Below, piece by piece: positions 8,045 through 17,180 of a stretch of DNA of 64,000 nucleotides (position 1 is the stretch's first letter; each line of letters opens with the position of its first letter). Under the pieces are notes generated by a model. It was not told where the DNA came from. It was given only the letters and a program-made list of their open reading frames with translations, and ran no database searches. The translations under genes were made by a program, and so were the position numbers. Source of the stretch: Aeromonas allosaccharophila (GTDB lineage Bacteria; Pseudomonadota; Gammaproteobacteria; Enterobacterales; Aeromonadaceae); NCBI RefSeq assembly GCF_000819685.1, contig NZ_CDBR01000023.1:1-64000 (forward strand), written 5' to 3'.

Positions 8045-9001
8045 GTGCTGCAACGTCTTCCCCAAATGGTCATCTTCGATGCGCTGGTGCGCGAGCAGGG
8101 GATCTCTGCCGCTGCCCGCCGTCTCGGAGTCTCCAAATCCCATATCAGCAAGCAGTTGGCGCTGCTTGAGACCACCCTCGGCGCCCAGCTGGTGCAGCGT
8201 ACCACCCGCCGCTTCGCCCTGACCGAACTGGGGCAGGAGTATGCCCGTCACTGCCATGCGCTGGTGGCGGTGGCGCAGGAGGCGGACTCCATGATCGCCG
8301 AGCGGCGCGGCAAGGTGAGCGGTGTGCTCCATCTCGGGGTCGGCCAATCCTTCGGTCGTTTGCATGTCATTCCCCATCTCAAGGCGTTTCAGGATTGCTA
8401 TCCCGAGCTGGAGCTGGAGGTCTCGCTGTTTGACCACAGAACCAGTCTGGTGGATGAGGGGCTGGATCTCTGGATCACCACTTACGAAGACAAGCCGGAA
8501 GGGCTGGTGGGGCAGCGGCTGGCCGACATCGGCTTCGTACTGGCGGCCTCGCCGGATTACCTGTTGAGCCACGGCACGCCGCTCCATCCGAAGGATCTGG
8601 CCCAGCACAACTGCATCACCTACCAGAGCCGGGAGCGCCGCTATCATCAGTGGGCGTTTCGTCAGGGCAAGGAGCGCCAGACGGTGCAGGTGGCGGGTAA
8701 CTATCGGGTGGATATGGCGGAGGCGTTGCGCGATGCGGCGCTGGCCGGACTGGGCATCGCCTATATCGCCAACTACCTGTTGGACAAGGAGCTGCAGAGC
8801 GGTCAGCTGATCCCGCTGTTGCCCCAGTGGCGGCCAAATCAGCAGATGGCGGTACACGCCGTTTACGCCCGCCGCGAACATCTGGATCCCAAGATCCGTC
8901 TCTTCATCGATTTCCTCAAGGCCCGCTTTGGTCCAGAACCCTATTGGGAGCAGCGGCTGGCCCCCTGGCTAGGCGGTAAATTGTCCGGCAGTGAGGAATG
9001 A
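8045..9001 (+). CDS. LysR family transcriptional regulator
   Basis: Typical LysR-type regulator of 318 residues. The N-terminal winged helix-turn-helix includes ISAAARRLGVSKSHISKQLALLE, and a substrate-binding domain follows from about residue 90. It starts with GTG and has no strong ribosome site. The CRG subgroup pattern (two-residue short linker, YSRERRYHQW in the effector domain) resembles regulators of adjacent efflux or oxidoreductase genes, but its target is not evident here. The upstream peroxidase and downstream nucleoside transporter are both candidates by position only. Confidence 0.88.
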   Translation: MLQRLPQMVIFDALVREQGISAAARRLGVSKSHISKQLALLETTLGAQLVQRTTRRFALTELGQEYARHCHALVAVAQEADSMIAERRGKVSGVLHLGVGQSFGRLHVIPHLKAFQDCYPELELEVSLFDHRTSLVDEGLDLWITTYEDKPEGLVGQRLADIGFVLAASPDYLLSHGTPLHPKDLAQHNCITYQSRERRYHQWAFRQGKERQTVQVAGNYRVDMAEALRDAALAGLGIAYIANYLLDKELQSGQLIPLLPQWRPNQQMAVHAVYARREHLDPKIRLFIDFLKARFGPEPYWEQRLAPWLGGKLSGSEE

Positions 9002-9078
9002 TCGTTTCCATATAAAAACACTGGCTTTCGCGTGATACTAAAATTGAACCAAATCAGCCAGTTGGCGCAACCGATATC

Positions 9079-9094
9079 GTGAAAACGTTTTTGC
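9079..9094. promoter_or_regulatory. LacI-family-type operator (PurR/CytR-like) upstream of nucleoside transporter
   Basis: GTGAAAACGTTTTTGC is an imperfect palindrome around a central CG (9086-9087), as in PurR-type operators (GCAAACGTTTGC core). It lies about 90 bases before the nupC-like start. The match is partial, so the identity of the regulator is a guess. Confidence 0.35.
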
Positions 9095-9183
9095 TAACAG
9101 AGCTGTAACCAAGCGGACTTGCAGTGACGGGGTGAGAGGCGCAGAATCCGCGCCCATCTTTTGCCCCACCTGATGGAGTCCCT

Positions 9184-10380
9184 ATGATTGCCCTGCTCGG
9201 CATCCTGAGTATCCTGGCGCTTGCCGTCATCTGCTCTGATAATCGTCGTCGTATCCCGTTGCGAACAGTTGGCCTTGCCCTCTGCCTGCAAATCATGTTT
9301 GCCGGTCTGGTGCTCTGGTTGCCTGCCGGTCAGCACGTGCTGAACGGGGTCAGCGAAAGCGTCAGCAGCGTGATCGGTTATGGTCAGGAGGGGATCGCCT
9401 TCCTGTTCGGTGATCTGGCCAAGTTCAAGCTGGGCTTCATCTTTGCCTTCAACGTGTTGCCGGTCATCATCTTCTTCTCTGCAGTGATCGCCATCCTCTA
9501 CCACATCGGTATCATGCCGCGGGTGATCGCCCTGCTGGGCGGCGGTCTGCAGAAGCTGCTGGGCACCGGCCGTGCCGAGAGTCTTTCCGCGACCGCCAAC
9601 ATCTTCGTCGGCATGGTGGAAGCGCCGCTGGTGGTCAAACCCTACCTCTCCAAGATGTCCGATTCCCAGTTCTTCGCGGTGATGAGCTGTGGTCTCGCCT
9701 CTGTCGCCGGTGGCACCTTGGTGGGCTATGCCAGCCTCGGGGTTGAGTTGAAATACCTGATCGCTGCCGCCTTCATGTCGGCCCCTGCCGGTCTGGCGAT
9801 GGCCAAGATCCTGGTGCCGCCGGGAGCTGAAGAGGTCGATCACCATCAGGATGTCGAGATCCCCCGCGCCACCAACGTGATCGAAGCGGCGGCCGATGGC
9901 GCCATGTCTGGCCTCAATATTGCGGTGGCGGTCGGTGCCACCCTGCTGGCCTTCGTCGGCGTGATCGCCATGCTCAATGGCCTGCTGGGTTGGGCTGGCG
10001 GTCTGGTGGGGCTGGATCTGAGCTTCCAGATCATTCTGGGTTGGCTGTTTGCCCCCGTCTCCTGGCTGATCGGTGTGCCCTGGGAGCAGGCGCAGGCGGC
10101 GGGTGCCCTGATCGGTACCAAGATCGTGGTCAACGAGTTCGTCGCCTTCATCGGTCTGGTGCAGGATCAGACCCTGAGCGAGTCGAGCAAGGCCATCGTG
10201 ACCTTCGCCCTGTGCGGCTTTGCCAACATCTCCTCCATGGCGATCCTGATCGGTGGTCTGGGCTCCATGGTGCCGGAGCGCAAATCCTTCATCGCCCGTT
10301 ACGGCATGCGCGCCATTCTCTCCGGCGTGCTGGCGAACCTGATGAGTGCCTGTCTGGCCGGTCTGTTCCTCGCCCTGTAA
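9184..10380 (+). CDS. nupC: NupC family Na+/H+-nucleoside symporter
   Basis: Concentrative nucleoside transporter (CNT) of the inner membrane, 398 residues, about ten membrane segments. Family motifs include the NIFVGMVEAPLVVKPYL segment, the G-rich FAVMSCGLASVAGGTL block, KIVVNEFVAF and the C-terminal CGFANISSMAI. The EAP and NEF motifs line the nucleoside site in CNT proteins. The start has GGAG eight bases upstream. Two hairpins follow the stop. It is closer to the NupC/NupX type of Vibrio and relatives than to E. coli NupC; the nucleoside range cannot be told from sequence alone. Confidence 0.88.
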   Translation: MIALLGILSILALAVICSDNRRRIPLRTVGLALCLQIMFAGLVLWLPAGQHVLNGVSESVSSVIGYGQEGIAFLFGDLAKFKLGFIFAFNVLPVIIFFSAVIAILYHIGIMPRVIALLGGGLQKLLGTGRAESLSATANIFVGMVEAPLVVKPYLSKMSDSQFFAVMSCGLASVAGGTLVGYASLGVELKYLIAAAFMSAPAGLAMAKILVPPGAEEVDHHQDVEIPRATNVIEAAADGAMSGLNIAVAVGATLLAFVGVIAMLNGLLGWAGGLVGLDLSFQIILGWLFAPVSWLIGVPWEQAQAAGALIGTKIVVNEFVAFIGLVQDQTLSESSKAIVTFALCGFANISSMAILIGGLGSMVPERKSFIARYGMRAILSGVLANLMSACLAGLFLAL

Positions 10381-10404
10381 CCGTTGCGGTACGGGATAGA
10401 TGCA

Positions 10405-10431
10405 ACAAGGGCGCCCTGATGGCGCCCTTGT
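10405..10431 (+). terminator. Hairpin after nucleoside transporter
   Basis: ACAAGGGCGCC (10405-10415) pairs with GGCGCCCTTGT (10421-10431) around CTGAT. No long T-run follows; still the likely 3' end of the transporter mRNA. Confidence 0.6.
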
Positions 10432-10445
10432 CATATGGATAAAAT

Positions 10446-10471
10446 GAAGCCCCGGCCTTGGTCGGGGCTTC
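10446..10471 (-). terminator. Terminator of the yggS-proC-yggT operon
   Basis: GAAGCCCCG (10446-10454) pairs with CGGGGCTTC (10463-10471). Read on the minus strand the stem is followed by ATTTTAT, fitting the end of the minus-strand operon whose last gene stops at 10482. Confidence 0.65.
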
Positions 10472-10481
10472 TTGTTGCTGC

Positions 10482-10901
10482 TCAGTCGACGTAGAAGGTT
10501 TGCTGGAAGCTGAGGTTCTGTTGCTGCCCACCGCCCATGATCTTCAGGGTGAACTGATAGGTATCTTCGTTGCGGTAGGGGAGGGTCGCCAGATAGTAGA
10601 TGGCATCCCCCTCTTTTACCTCCTGAAAGTTCAGGGTGCGGATGGTACCGGTCAGGTTCTTGGCCTCACCGGTGATCCCCACGGCTTGCGCCACTTTCTG
10701 CTTGTCCTGTACCGCGATATTGATGATGGCGTTGTAGCGGCTGCGCTCCAGTCCATACGCCTTGGCGACCTCTGGTGTGAGGAAGCTGGAGTTGAAGGCG
10801 TTGTAGTGCACCAGCCAGGGCCCAAGCTCCTTCATCTGTTCTGCCTTGAGCGGCAGGGTCATCAGCAGTGCCAGCAGGCCACTCATCCAGGCTGTTTTCA
10901 T
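10482..10901 (-). CDS. DUF4426 domain-containing exported protein
   Basis: Protein of 139 residues with a clear signal peptide (MKTAWMSGLLALLMTLPLKA, cleavage before EQMK). The mature part, with YYLATLPYRNEDTYQFTLKI and a C-terminal QTFYVD, fits DUF4426, a periplasmic family of unknown function found at this operon position (after yggU) in Vibrio and Aeromonas relatives. There are no catalytic residues to point to. It is the last gene of the minus-strand operon here. In relatives rdgB often follows, but not in this window. Confidence 0.8.
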   Translation of the reverse strand: MKTAWMSGLLALLMTLPLKAEQMKELGPWLVHYNAFNSSFLTPEVAKAYGLERSRYNAIINIAVQDKQKVAQAVGITGEAKNLTGTIRTLNFQEVKEGDAIYYLATLPYRNEDTYQFTLKIMGGGQQQNLSFQQTFYVD

Positions 10902-10944
10902 CTGTCATCCCTCTCATATCTACGGTTGGCGCAGGCCGATTCAT

Positions 10945-11247
10945 TCAGCCTTGCGTGTCATTCAGCAGCGCACTCACTTCTTGCGGCAACTGTTTGGGGC
11001 TGTCGATGGCGACGGTTTTGTGTCGCCCCAGCTCGCCCCGCACTATGGTGATCTGTCCCTTGGCCACCTTGAACTGCTTGGCTAGAAACTTGATCAGATG
11101 GCTGTTGGCCTGGCCATCGACGGGCGGCGCCGTGATGGCCACTTTCAGCTCTTCGCCATGCAATCCGATGATCTGATCCCGACTCGCCTTGGGCTGGATC
11201 ACCAGATGCAGTACCAGTTCATCCCCTTGTTGCAGGACGGCTGGCAT
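10945..11247 (-). CDS. yggU: YggU family protein (DUF167)
   Basis: Small conserved protein of 100 residues and unknown function. The signature block runs from [15 protein letters not shown] through [20 protein letters not shown] and GELGRHK. The start at 11247 overlaps the yggT stop as TGATG, giving MPAVLQQ, which aligns with the E. coli YggU start; an upstream GTG at 11262 would add five residues. Translation is probably coupled to yggT. Confidence 0.9.
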   Translation of the reverse strand: MPAVLQQGDELVLHLVIQPKASRDQIIGLHGEELKVAITAPPVDGQANSHLIKFLAKQFKVAKGQITIVRGELGRHKTVAIDSPKQLPQEVSALLNDTQG

Positions 11248-11798
11248 CAAATCATCCACCACAGCTGGCCAAACAGGTCACCCAGCAGGTAGTTGATGGC
11301 TTGCAGGCCGATAAAGGCGACCAGTACCGACAAGTCCAGCCCGCCCAGTGCCGGCAGTACGCGGCGGATAGGGGCGAGGAACGGCTCGGTCAGCTGATGC
11401 ATCACGTATTCGATGGGGTTGCGGCCCTGGCTGACCCAGCTCAGGATGGCGCGGATCAGCAGTACCCAGAAGATCATCGAACCGGCTTTCTTCAGCACGG
11501 TCAGTGCGGCGAACAGGCTGATGCTGAGCCAGTCTGCCAGCAGCACGTTCATGCTCTTGAGCAGGGCCAGCTTGGCAAAGGCGATGACCAGCGCCAGCAC
11601 CACGGAGGCGAGATCGATGCCACCAAAGCCCGGGATAACGCGGCGCAGCGGGATCACCAGCGGATTGGTCAGCTTGACCACCATCTGGCTCATCGGGTTG
11701 TAGAAGTCGGCGCGGGCCCACTGCAACCAGACGCGCAGCAGGATCACCATCAGGTAGAGATCGAAAACGGTGTTAATCAGAAAGTAAGCAGTGTTCAT
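11247..11798 (-). CDS. yggT: YggT family integral membrane protein
   Basis: Membrane protein of 183 residues made of two YggT repeats, each with a hydrophobic helix pair and a P-x-R-R-V-(I/L)-P loop ([21 protein letters not shown] and [19 protein letters not shown]). The repeats suggest internal duplication. The family has been linked to osmotic tolerance and, in plastids and cyanobacteria, to membrane organisation or division; the bacterial role is not settled. It lies between proC and yggU, as in many gammaproteobacteria. Confidence 0.9.
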   Translation of the reverse strand: MNTAYFLINTVFDLYLMVILLRVWLQWARADFYNPMSQMVVKLTNPLVIPLRRVIPGFGGIDLASVVLALVIAFAKLALLKSMNVLLADWLSISLFAALTVLKKAGSMIFWVLLIRAILSWVSQGRNPIEYVMHQLTEPFLAPIRRVLPALGGLDLSVLVAFIGLQAINYLLGDLFGQLWWMI

Positions 11799-11809
11799 CT
11801 GGGCTCCTG

Positions 11810-12634
11810 TTAGAAGAGGGTTTCCATTTCGGTGGCACGAGCGACGGCCGCCTGCATGGCTTGCGCAGTCAGCGGCATCAGCCCCTGCTGCTGGAAGGTG
11901 TTGATTGCTTCGGCAGTGGTGCCGCCCTTGCTGGTCACCTGCTCGCGCAGGGTTTGCAGCGCCAGCTCGGGGTTCTGCTCCACCATGGCGGCAGCGCCCA
12001 GCGCGGTCTGCTGAACCAGCAGGCGTGCCTGATCGGGCGAGAAGCCCATTGCCTCTGCCTCTTCGGCGATGGCCTGCATAAAGAGGAAGAAGTAGGCCGG
12101 GGCACTGCCCGCCGCGGCGATGACGCCGTTGATGCCGGACTCCTGCTCCACCCACAGGGTCTTGCCGACCGCCTGCATCATCTGCTCGGCAAACTCGCGA
12201 TCGCGGGCTCCAATATGCTCGGGCGCATAGAGGCCGGTCATGCCCAGACCCAGCAGGGCCGGGGTATTGGGCATGGTGCGGATGATGCGGTCATGGCCAC
12301 CGGCCATCTCGCCAAGGCGCGCCACCTTGATACCGGCCGCGATGGAGATGAGCAACTTGCCCTCAAGGGAGCCCAGCTCGGCAACCAGCGCAGCCAGCAT
12401 GCCAGCCATCAGCTGCGGCTTGACCGCCAGCACGATCACTTCGGCGTCGCGGGCCGCCTCGGCATTACTCTGGGTGATGCGAATGCCATGTTCGCTCGCC
12501 AGCGCCTCCAGCTTGGGGCGGCTGGGGTTGGCGGCCGTGATCTGTCCGGCGGGATAGCCCGCCTTGACCAGTCCGGCAATGATGCTGCGGCTCATGTTGC
12601 CCGCGCCGATAAAGGCCAGCGTTCTATGCTGCAT
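11810..12634 (-). CDS. proC: Pyrroline-5-carboxylate reductase
   Basis: Catalyses the NAD(P)H-dependent last step of proline synthesis in the cytoplasm. The protein has 274 residues. The N-terminal Rossmann motif FIGAGNMSRSIIAG, central VKPQ, RTMPNTPAL and the C-terminal SPAYFF-like GSAPAYFFLFMQAI and TSKGGTTAEAI blocks are diagnostic. AGGAG stands six bases before the ATG at 12634; longer upstream reading is not conserved. It is in the yggS-proC-yggT-yggU order common in gammaproteobacteria. Confidence 0.95.
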   Translation of the reverse strand: MQHRTLAFIGAGNMSRSIIAGLVKAGYPAGQITAANPSRPKLEALASEHGIRITQSNAEAARDAEVIVLAVKPQLMAGMLAALVAELGSLEGKLLISIAAGIKVARLGEMAGGHDRIIRTMPNTPALLGLGMTGLYAPEHIGARDREFAEQMMQAVGKTLWVEQESGINGVIAAAGSAPAYFFLFMQAIAEEAEAMGFSPDQARLLVQQTALGAAAMVEQNPELALQTLREQVTSKGGTTAEAINTFQQQGLMPLTAQAMQAAVARATEMETLF

Positions 12635-12776
12635 CAGATGCTCCTGTAGCACATGGGGTCGCGGTGAGGTGGGTGCTGCCTGCACCACCTGACGCCAGAA
12701 TTCGGTGTTCCATCAAACGCTCCTGTTGATGAAGTCGTGGCAAGAGGCGGAGCTATCGGTTATCCGCTGGCCTTGC

Positions 12777-13478
12777 CTATGAGTAGTCACGGGCTCCGAA
12801 GATGGCGGTGCCGACCCGCACCATGGTGCTGCCATAGGCGATGGCCAGCTCGAGATCTTCGGTCATGCCCATCGAGAGGGTATCGACGCTCGGGTATTGT
12901 CGCGCAAGCTCGGTGAACAGAGTCTGCATGCGGGTCATTTGGGCGGCCAGGACGGTCTCGTCACTGGTGTGTTCGGGAATGGCCATCAGTCCCCGCAGCA
13001 CCAGTCGGTCACTCTGGGAGACCAGCTCGGCAAGGCGGAAAATCTCTTGTTCCGACGTTCCGGATTTGCTGCTCTCTCCGCTAATATTGATTTGCAGACA
13101 AACATTTAGCGGTGCCATGCTGGCGGGACGCTGGTTGTTGAGGCGGTCGATCAACTTGTCCCGATCCACGCTCTGCACCCAGTCGAACCGTTCGGCGACC
13201 AGTTTGGATTTGTTCGATTGCAAAGGGCCGATAAAGTGCCACTCTATGTCGCAATATTCCGGCTGCTGGCGCAAGGTATCGATCTTGGTCGCCGCTTCCT
13301 GTGCGTAGGATTCGCCAAAGCAGCGCTGACCTGCGGCATGGGCGGCCATGACGGCCTCGACGGGCTTGGTCTTGCTCACGGCCAGCAGGCGGATCTGCTG
13401 CAGGTTGCGGCTCGCCCGTTCGGCGGCCTGGGCAATACGTTCCTTTACCTGAAACAGGTGCTGGGCAATCTGGTTCAT
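12777..13478 (-). CDS. yggS: YggS family PLP-binding protein
   Basis: PLP-homeostasis protein (PLPBP/YggS, alanine-racemase-like fold), 233 residues. The PLP lysine lies in LLAVSKTKPVEAVMAA, followed by FGESYAQEA and the conserved IEWHFIGPLQSNK. The C-terminal SMGMTEDLELAIAYGSTMVRVG contacts the cofactor phosphate. It buffers pyridoxal phosphate and affects amino-acid pools. First gene of the minus-strand operon, divergent from pilT with only 39 bases between starts, so the promoters overlap. Confidence 0.95.
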   Translation of the reverse strand: MNQIAQHLFQVKERIAQAAERASRNLQQIRLLAVSKTKPVEAVMAAHAAGQRCFGESYAQEAATKIDTLRQQPEYCDIEWHFIGPLQSNKSKLVAERFDWVQSVDRDKLIDRLNNQRPASMAPLNVCLQINISGESSKSGTSEQEIFRLAELVSQSDRLVLRGLMAIPEHTSDETVLAAQMTRMQTLFTELARQYPSVDTLSMGMTEDLELAIAYGSTMVRVGTAIFGARDYS

Positions 13479-13517
13479 ATTTCGTTAGTGATCTTGTGAT
13501 GGGAGAATGACAAGTCT

Positions 13518-14552
13518 ATGGATATCACAGAGTTATTGGCTTTCAGTGTAAAGCATAAAGCCTCGGATCTACACCTCTCGGCCGGGGTTCCACCGATGAT
13601 CAGGGTTGATGGTGAGGTTCGCAAGATCAATTTGCCCGCCCTGGAACACCGGGAAGTGCATGCCCTCATTTATGACATCATGAACGACCATCAGCGCAAG
13701 GAGCTGGAGGAGAACTTCGAGGTCGATTTCTCGTTCGAGGTGCCCAATCTGGCTCGTTTCCGGGTTAACGCCTTCCAGCAGGCGCGCGGTTCCGGCGCGG
13801 TATTTCGTACCATTCCCAGCACGGTCTTGAGCCTCGAGGATCTCGATGCGCCGGAGATCTTTCGCAAGATCTCCGAATACCCGCGCGGTCTGGTGCTGGT
13901 GACCGGCCCGACCGGTTCCGGCAAATCGACCACCCTGGCGGCCATGGTCAACTACATCAACGAGAACTTCCATCACCACATTCTCACCATCGAAGACCCC
14001 ATCGAATTCGTCCATGAGAACAAGCGCTGTCTGGTGAACCAGCGGGAAGTACACCGCGATACCAAGAGCTTCAGCAACGCCCTGCGCTCGGCACTGCGGG
14101 AAGACCCGGACATCATTCTGGTGGGCGAGATGCGTGACCTCGAGACCATTCGTCTGGCCATGACTGCCGCCGAAACCGGCCACCTGGTGTTTGGCACCTT
14201 GCACACCTCGTCGGCGGCCAAGACCATCGACCGTATCATCGACGTCTTCCCCGGTGCGGAGAAAGACATGGTGCGCTCCATGCTCTCCGAATCGCTGCGG
14301 GCGGTTATCTCCCAGACCCTGCTCAAGCGCATTGGTGGCGGCCGGGTGGCGGCACACGAGATCATGATGGGCATTCCGGCGGTGCGTAACCTGATCCGTG
14401 AGGACAAGATCGCCCAGCTTTACTCGGTGATCCAGACCGGGATGACCCACGGCATGCAGACCATGGATCAGAGCCTCAAGCAGCTGGTGAGCCGCGGCGT
14501 GGTGGCATCCCTCGATGCCAAGGCCAAGGCCGTCGATCCCAACAGCGTTTAA
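13518..14552 (+). CDS. pilT: Type IV pilus retraction ATPase PilT
   Basis: Hexameric cytoplasmic ATPase that drives pilus retraction and twitching. Length 344 is standard. The N-terminal PAS-like domain (ASDLHLSAGVPPMIRVDGEV) precedes Walker A GPTGSGKST near residues 130-138, the Asp box region ILTIEDPIEFVH, Walker B DPDIILVGEMRDLET and the His box AETGHLVFGTLHTSSA. AIRNLIRE, the C-terminal retraction motif, appears as AVRNLIRED. pilU follows after 25 bases. The T4P minor-pilin genes lie 40 kb away. Confidence 0.97.
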   Translation: MDITELLAFSVKHKASDLHLSAGVPPMIRVDGEVRKINLPALEHREVHALIYDIMNDHQRKELEENFEVDFSFEVPNLARFRVNAFQQARGSGAVFRTIPSTVLSLEDLDAPEIFRKISEYPRGLVLVTGPTGSGKSTTLAAMVNYINENFHHHILTIEDPIEFVHENKRCLVNQREVHRDTKSFSNALRSALREDPDIILVGEMRDLETIRLAMTAAETGHLVFGTLHTSSAAKTIDRIIDVFPGAEKDMVRSMLSESLRAVISQTLLKRIGGGRVAAHEIMMGIPAVRNLIREDKIAQLYSVIQTGMTHGMQTMDQSLKQLVSRGVVASLDAKAKAVDPNSV

Positions 14553-14580
14553 GAGCGTCGAACCCAGGGAGGGATAAATG

Positions 14581-15690
14581 ATGAATCTGGATGAATTGCT
14601 GAGCGAACTGGTCGAACGAAAAGGCTCGGATCTGTTTGTGACGGTGGGCTCGCCGCCCACTCTCAAGGTCAATGGCCATCTGGTGTCGCTGGGGGGCGAG
14701 GCGCTCGACAAGAAGGGGGCGCTGACGCTGGTCAGGGATACTCTGAGCAGCGATCACTTCGAGCGCTATATCCGCACCAAGGAGGCCAACTACGCCATCT
14801 ATCGCGAGGCGCTGGGTCGTTTTCGGGTTAGCGCCTTCTGGCAGCAGGAGCTGCCCGGCATGGTGATACGTCGCATTGAGACCCGCATCCCCACCTTTGA
14901 AGATCTGCAGTTGCCCAACATCCTGCAGGAGGTCGCCATGGCCAAGCGGGGGTTGGTGCTGTTTGTCGGGGCCACCGGCGCGGGTAAGTCCACCACTCAG
15001 GCGGCGATGATCGGCTATCGCAACCAGCATGCCGATGGCCACATTCTGACGGTGGAAGACCCGGTGGAGTTCGTCCATCAGCATGGCCGCAGTCTGGTGA
15101 CCCAGCGTGAAGTGGGGATCGATACCGAGTCGTTCGATGTGGCGCTGAAGAGCTCGCTGCGTCAGGCGCCGGACGTGATCCTGATCGGCGAGATCAGAAG
15201 CTCGGAGACCATGGAGTTTGCTCTGCAGTTCGCCGAGACCGGCCACCTTTGCCTCGCCACTCTGCATGCCAACAACGCCAACCAGGCGCTGGATCGCATC
15301 CTCCATCTGGTGCCGCAAGACAAACATCGCCAGTTCCTGTTCGATCTCTCCTTCAACCTGAAAGCCATCGTTGCCCAGCAACTGGTGCCAAGCATGGATG
15401 GCAAGCGGCGTTTTGCCGCGTTCGAGGTGCTGCTCAATACCCCGCTGATCACCGACATCATCCGCAAGGGTGAGATGCACCGCCTCAAGGAGGTGATGAC
15501 CAAATCCACCGAGCTGGGCATGCAGACCTTCGATCAGGCGTTGTTCAGCCTGTTCTGTGCCGGCCAGATTGGCTACAGTGAGGCCCTCGCTCACGCCGAC
15601 TCGGCTAATGATTTGCGTCTGCAAATCAAGCTCTCTGGTCAGGAGACGCTTGGCTCCGGCACGCTGGAGAATGTGACGCTGGATGAATGA
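14581..15690 (+). CDS. pilU: Type IV pilus ATPase PilU
   Basis: PilT paralogue that assists PilT in retraction. About 369 residues. Walker A is GATGAGKST (~130-138), Walker B APDVILIGEIRSSET and the His box AETGHLCLATLHANNA. It carries the PilU-type C-terminal extension after TFDQALFSLF. Two adjacent ATGs (14578 and 14581) are served by AGGGAGG; either could be used. Co-transcribed with pilT. Confidence 0.95.
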   Translation: MNLDELLSELVERKGSDLFVTVGSPPTLKVNGHLVSLGGEALDKKGALTLVRDTLSSDHFERYIRTKEANYAIYREALGRFRVSAFWQQELPGMVIRRIETRIPTFEDLQLPNILQEVAMAKRGLVLFVGATGAGKSTTQAAMIGYRNQHADGHILTVEDPVEFVHQHGRSLVTQREVGIDTESFDVALKSSLRQAPDVILIGEIRSSETMEFALQFAETGHLCLATLHANNANQALDRILHLVPQDKHRQFLFDLSFNLKAIVAQQLVPSMDGKRRFAAFEVLLNTPLITDIIRKGEMHRLKEVMTKSTELGMQTFDQALFSLFCAGQIGYSEALAHADSANDLRLQIKLSGQETLGSGTLENVTLDE

Positions 15691-15695
15691 ATCAT

Positions 15696-15719
15696 GGGGC
15701 CGACCTGCTGTTCGGCCCC
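15696..15719 (+). terminator. Hairpin after pilU
   Basis: GGGGCCGA (15696-15703) pairs with TCGGCCCC (15712-15719). There is no T-tract, so it may only partly separate pilTU from yaaA, which starts 19 bases on. Confidence 0.5.
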
Positions 15720-15737
15720 TCGCCATAAAGGAACGTT

Positions 15738-16511
15738 ATGCTGATTGTGGTTTCCCCGGCCAAGACGCTGGATTACGAGTCACCGCTGGTGACCCCCCGT
15801 TTCACCCAACCCGAGCTGCTGGATCACTCTGCCGAACTGATTAGCCGGGCCCGTCAACTGAGCCCGGATCAGATCGCCAGCCTGATGAAGATCAGTGACA
15901 AGTTGGCTGGCCTCAACGCCGCGCGGTTTGCGCAGTGGCAGCCAGATTTTACCCCTGCCAACGCCCGTCAGGCACTGCTGGCCTTCAAGGGGGATGTCTA
16001 CACCGGATTGGCAGTGGAGGATTTCAGCGAGGCCGATTTTGACTTCGCTCAGGCGCACCTGCGGATGCTCTCCGGCCTCTACGGCGTGCTGCGCCCCCTC
16101 GATCTGATGATGCCTTACCGGCTGGAGATGGGGACCAGGCTCGACAATAGCCGCGGTAAGGATCTCTACCAGTTCTGGGGCGAGGTGGTCACTCACCATC
16201 TCAATGAGGCGCTGGCCGCGCAGGGGGATGAGGTGCTGATCAATCTGGCCTCCGACGAGTATTTCAAGTCGGTACGGCCCAAGAGCCTGAAAGGGCGGAT
16301 TGTCACCCCGGTGTTCAAGGATGAGAAGAACGGCCAGTTCAAGATCATCAGCTTTTACGCCAAGAAGGCGCGCGGCATGATGGCTCGCCACATCATCAAG
16401 CACCGTCTGACCGAGGTGGAGCAACTGACCGGTTTCAACGCCGAGGGTTACTATTTCGTGCCGGAAGAGTCGGATGCCAATACCCTGATGTTTAAACGCG
16501 CCGAAAATTAA
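15738..16511 (+). CDS. yaaA: Peroxide stress protein YaaA
   Basis: YaaA (DUF328) lowers intracellular free iron and limits Fenton damage during peroxide stress in E. coli. Length 257 matches. The start [16 protein letters not shown], the central FKGDVYTGL and [14 protein letters not shown], and [13 protein letters not shown] near residue 175 are family hallmarks. AAAGGAA precedes the ATG. A strong terminator follows at 16588. Confidence 0.95.
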   Translation: MLIVVSPAKTLDYESPLVTPRFTQPELLDHSAELISRARQLSPDQIASLMKISDKLAGLNAARFAQWQPDFTPANARQALLAFKGDVYTGLAVEDFSEADFDFAQAHLRMLSGLYGVLRPLDLMMPYRLEMGTRLDNSRGKDLYQFWGEVVTHHLNEALAAQGDEVLINLASDEYFKSVRPKSLKGRIVTPVFKDEKNGQFKIISFYAKKARGMMARHIIKHRLTEVEQLTGFNAEGYYFVPEESDANTLMFKRAEN

Positions 16512-16587
16512 TTACAAAAAGAGGGAACCAATCTTTCGACCCGCGGGTCTGAATATGTGAATCCTCTGTTGTAAGCACTTTTTATTC

Positions 16588-16614
16588 GCCGACGTTTGAT
16601 ACGTCGGCTTTTTT
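16588..16614 (+). terminator. Rho-independent terminator after yaaA
   Basis: GCCGACGT (16588-16595), TTGAT loop, ACGTCGGC (16601-16608) and six T. A separate 12-bp palindrome GACCCGCGGGTC sits at 16538-16549. Confidence 0.85.
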
Positions 16615-16705
16615 ATTGCCGTTTTTATTGTCCATCGATTGCCTTCGCCGGGACTATGTGGTTCAGATAGACTCAAGACAGGGAGCGAGTCGTTGCGAGG
16701 TGAAT

Positions 16706-17131
16706 ATGGAACAGAAAAATGCCATTCGGCAGGTTGCCGTCCCTTGGGCTCCGTCCCGCCAGCTACCGCCCGGCTTGGTTGTGGCCGAGCTGCATCAGGA
16801 TCTCTGGAGCGACTCCCTGACCATCATGCTGGGGCGGGCACGCAGCATCGATCTGCCCCCGCAAATCCTCTGCCGGGTCTATTTTCGCCATATCTACGCC
16901 CTGCGGGTTATCGAAGATTGCGATCTGGCCGAGGGGAAGGATAGCCACGCTATCGAAGAGCAGATCCAGCTCATCACCCCATCCCGTTTTGCCAGCTGGT
17001 TCCATCAGGAGTCGGACGGCCTGCATCTGGATGAAGATCTGCAGCACTATCGCATCTCGACCTGGGATTATTGCGCCGATGTGCTGACCTCCTCGGCGCC
17101 GGAATTGCAGTTCCTGCCTCAGAGCGAGTAG
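16706..17131 (+). CDS. Hypothetical protein (141 aa)
   Basis: Not recognised. A soluble, slightly acidic protein without signal peptide or membrane helix. Its middle (LTIMLGRARSIDLPPQILCRVYFRHIYALRVIEDCD) looks alpha/beta, and the C-terminal half is rich in acidic and aromatic residues (FHQESDGLHLDEDLQHY, TWDYCADVL). GAGGTG precedes the ATG at 16706; the frame is open back to 16616 but that part overlaps the yaaA terminator. Flanked by strong terminators on both sides, so it is monocistronic. The sequence reads as constrained protein rather than noise. Confidence 0.65.
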   Translation: MEQKNAIRQVAVPWAPSRQLPPGLVVAELHQDLWSDSLTIMLGRARSIDLPPQILCRVYFRHIYALRVIEDCDLAEGKDSHAIEEQIQLITPSRFASWFHQESDGLHLDEDLQHYRISTWDYCADVLTSSAPELQFLPQSE

Positions 17132-17144
17132 CCAGCTGTTACGT

Positions 17145-17180
17145 CAGAGGCGAAGGATGATCCTTCGCCTCTGGGTTTTT
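17145..17180 (+). terminator. Strong rho-independent terminator
   Basis: CAGAGGCGAAGGA (17145-17157) pairs perfectly with TCCTTCGCCTCTG (17161-17173) around TGA, followed by GGTTTTT. It ends the 141-aa gene. Confidence 0.88.
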
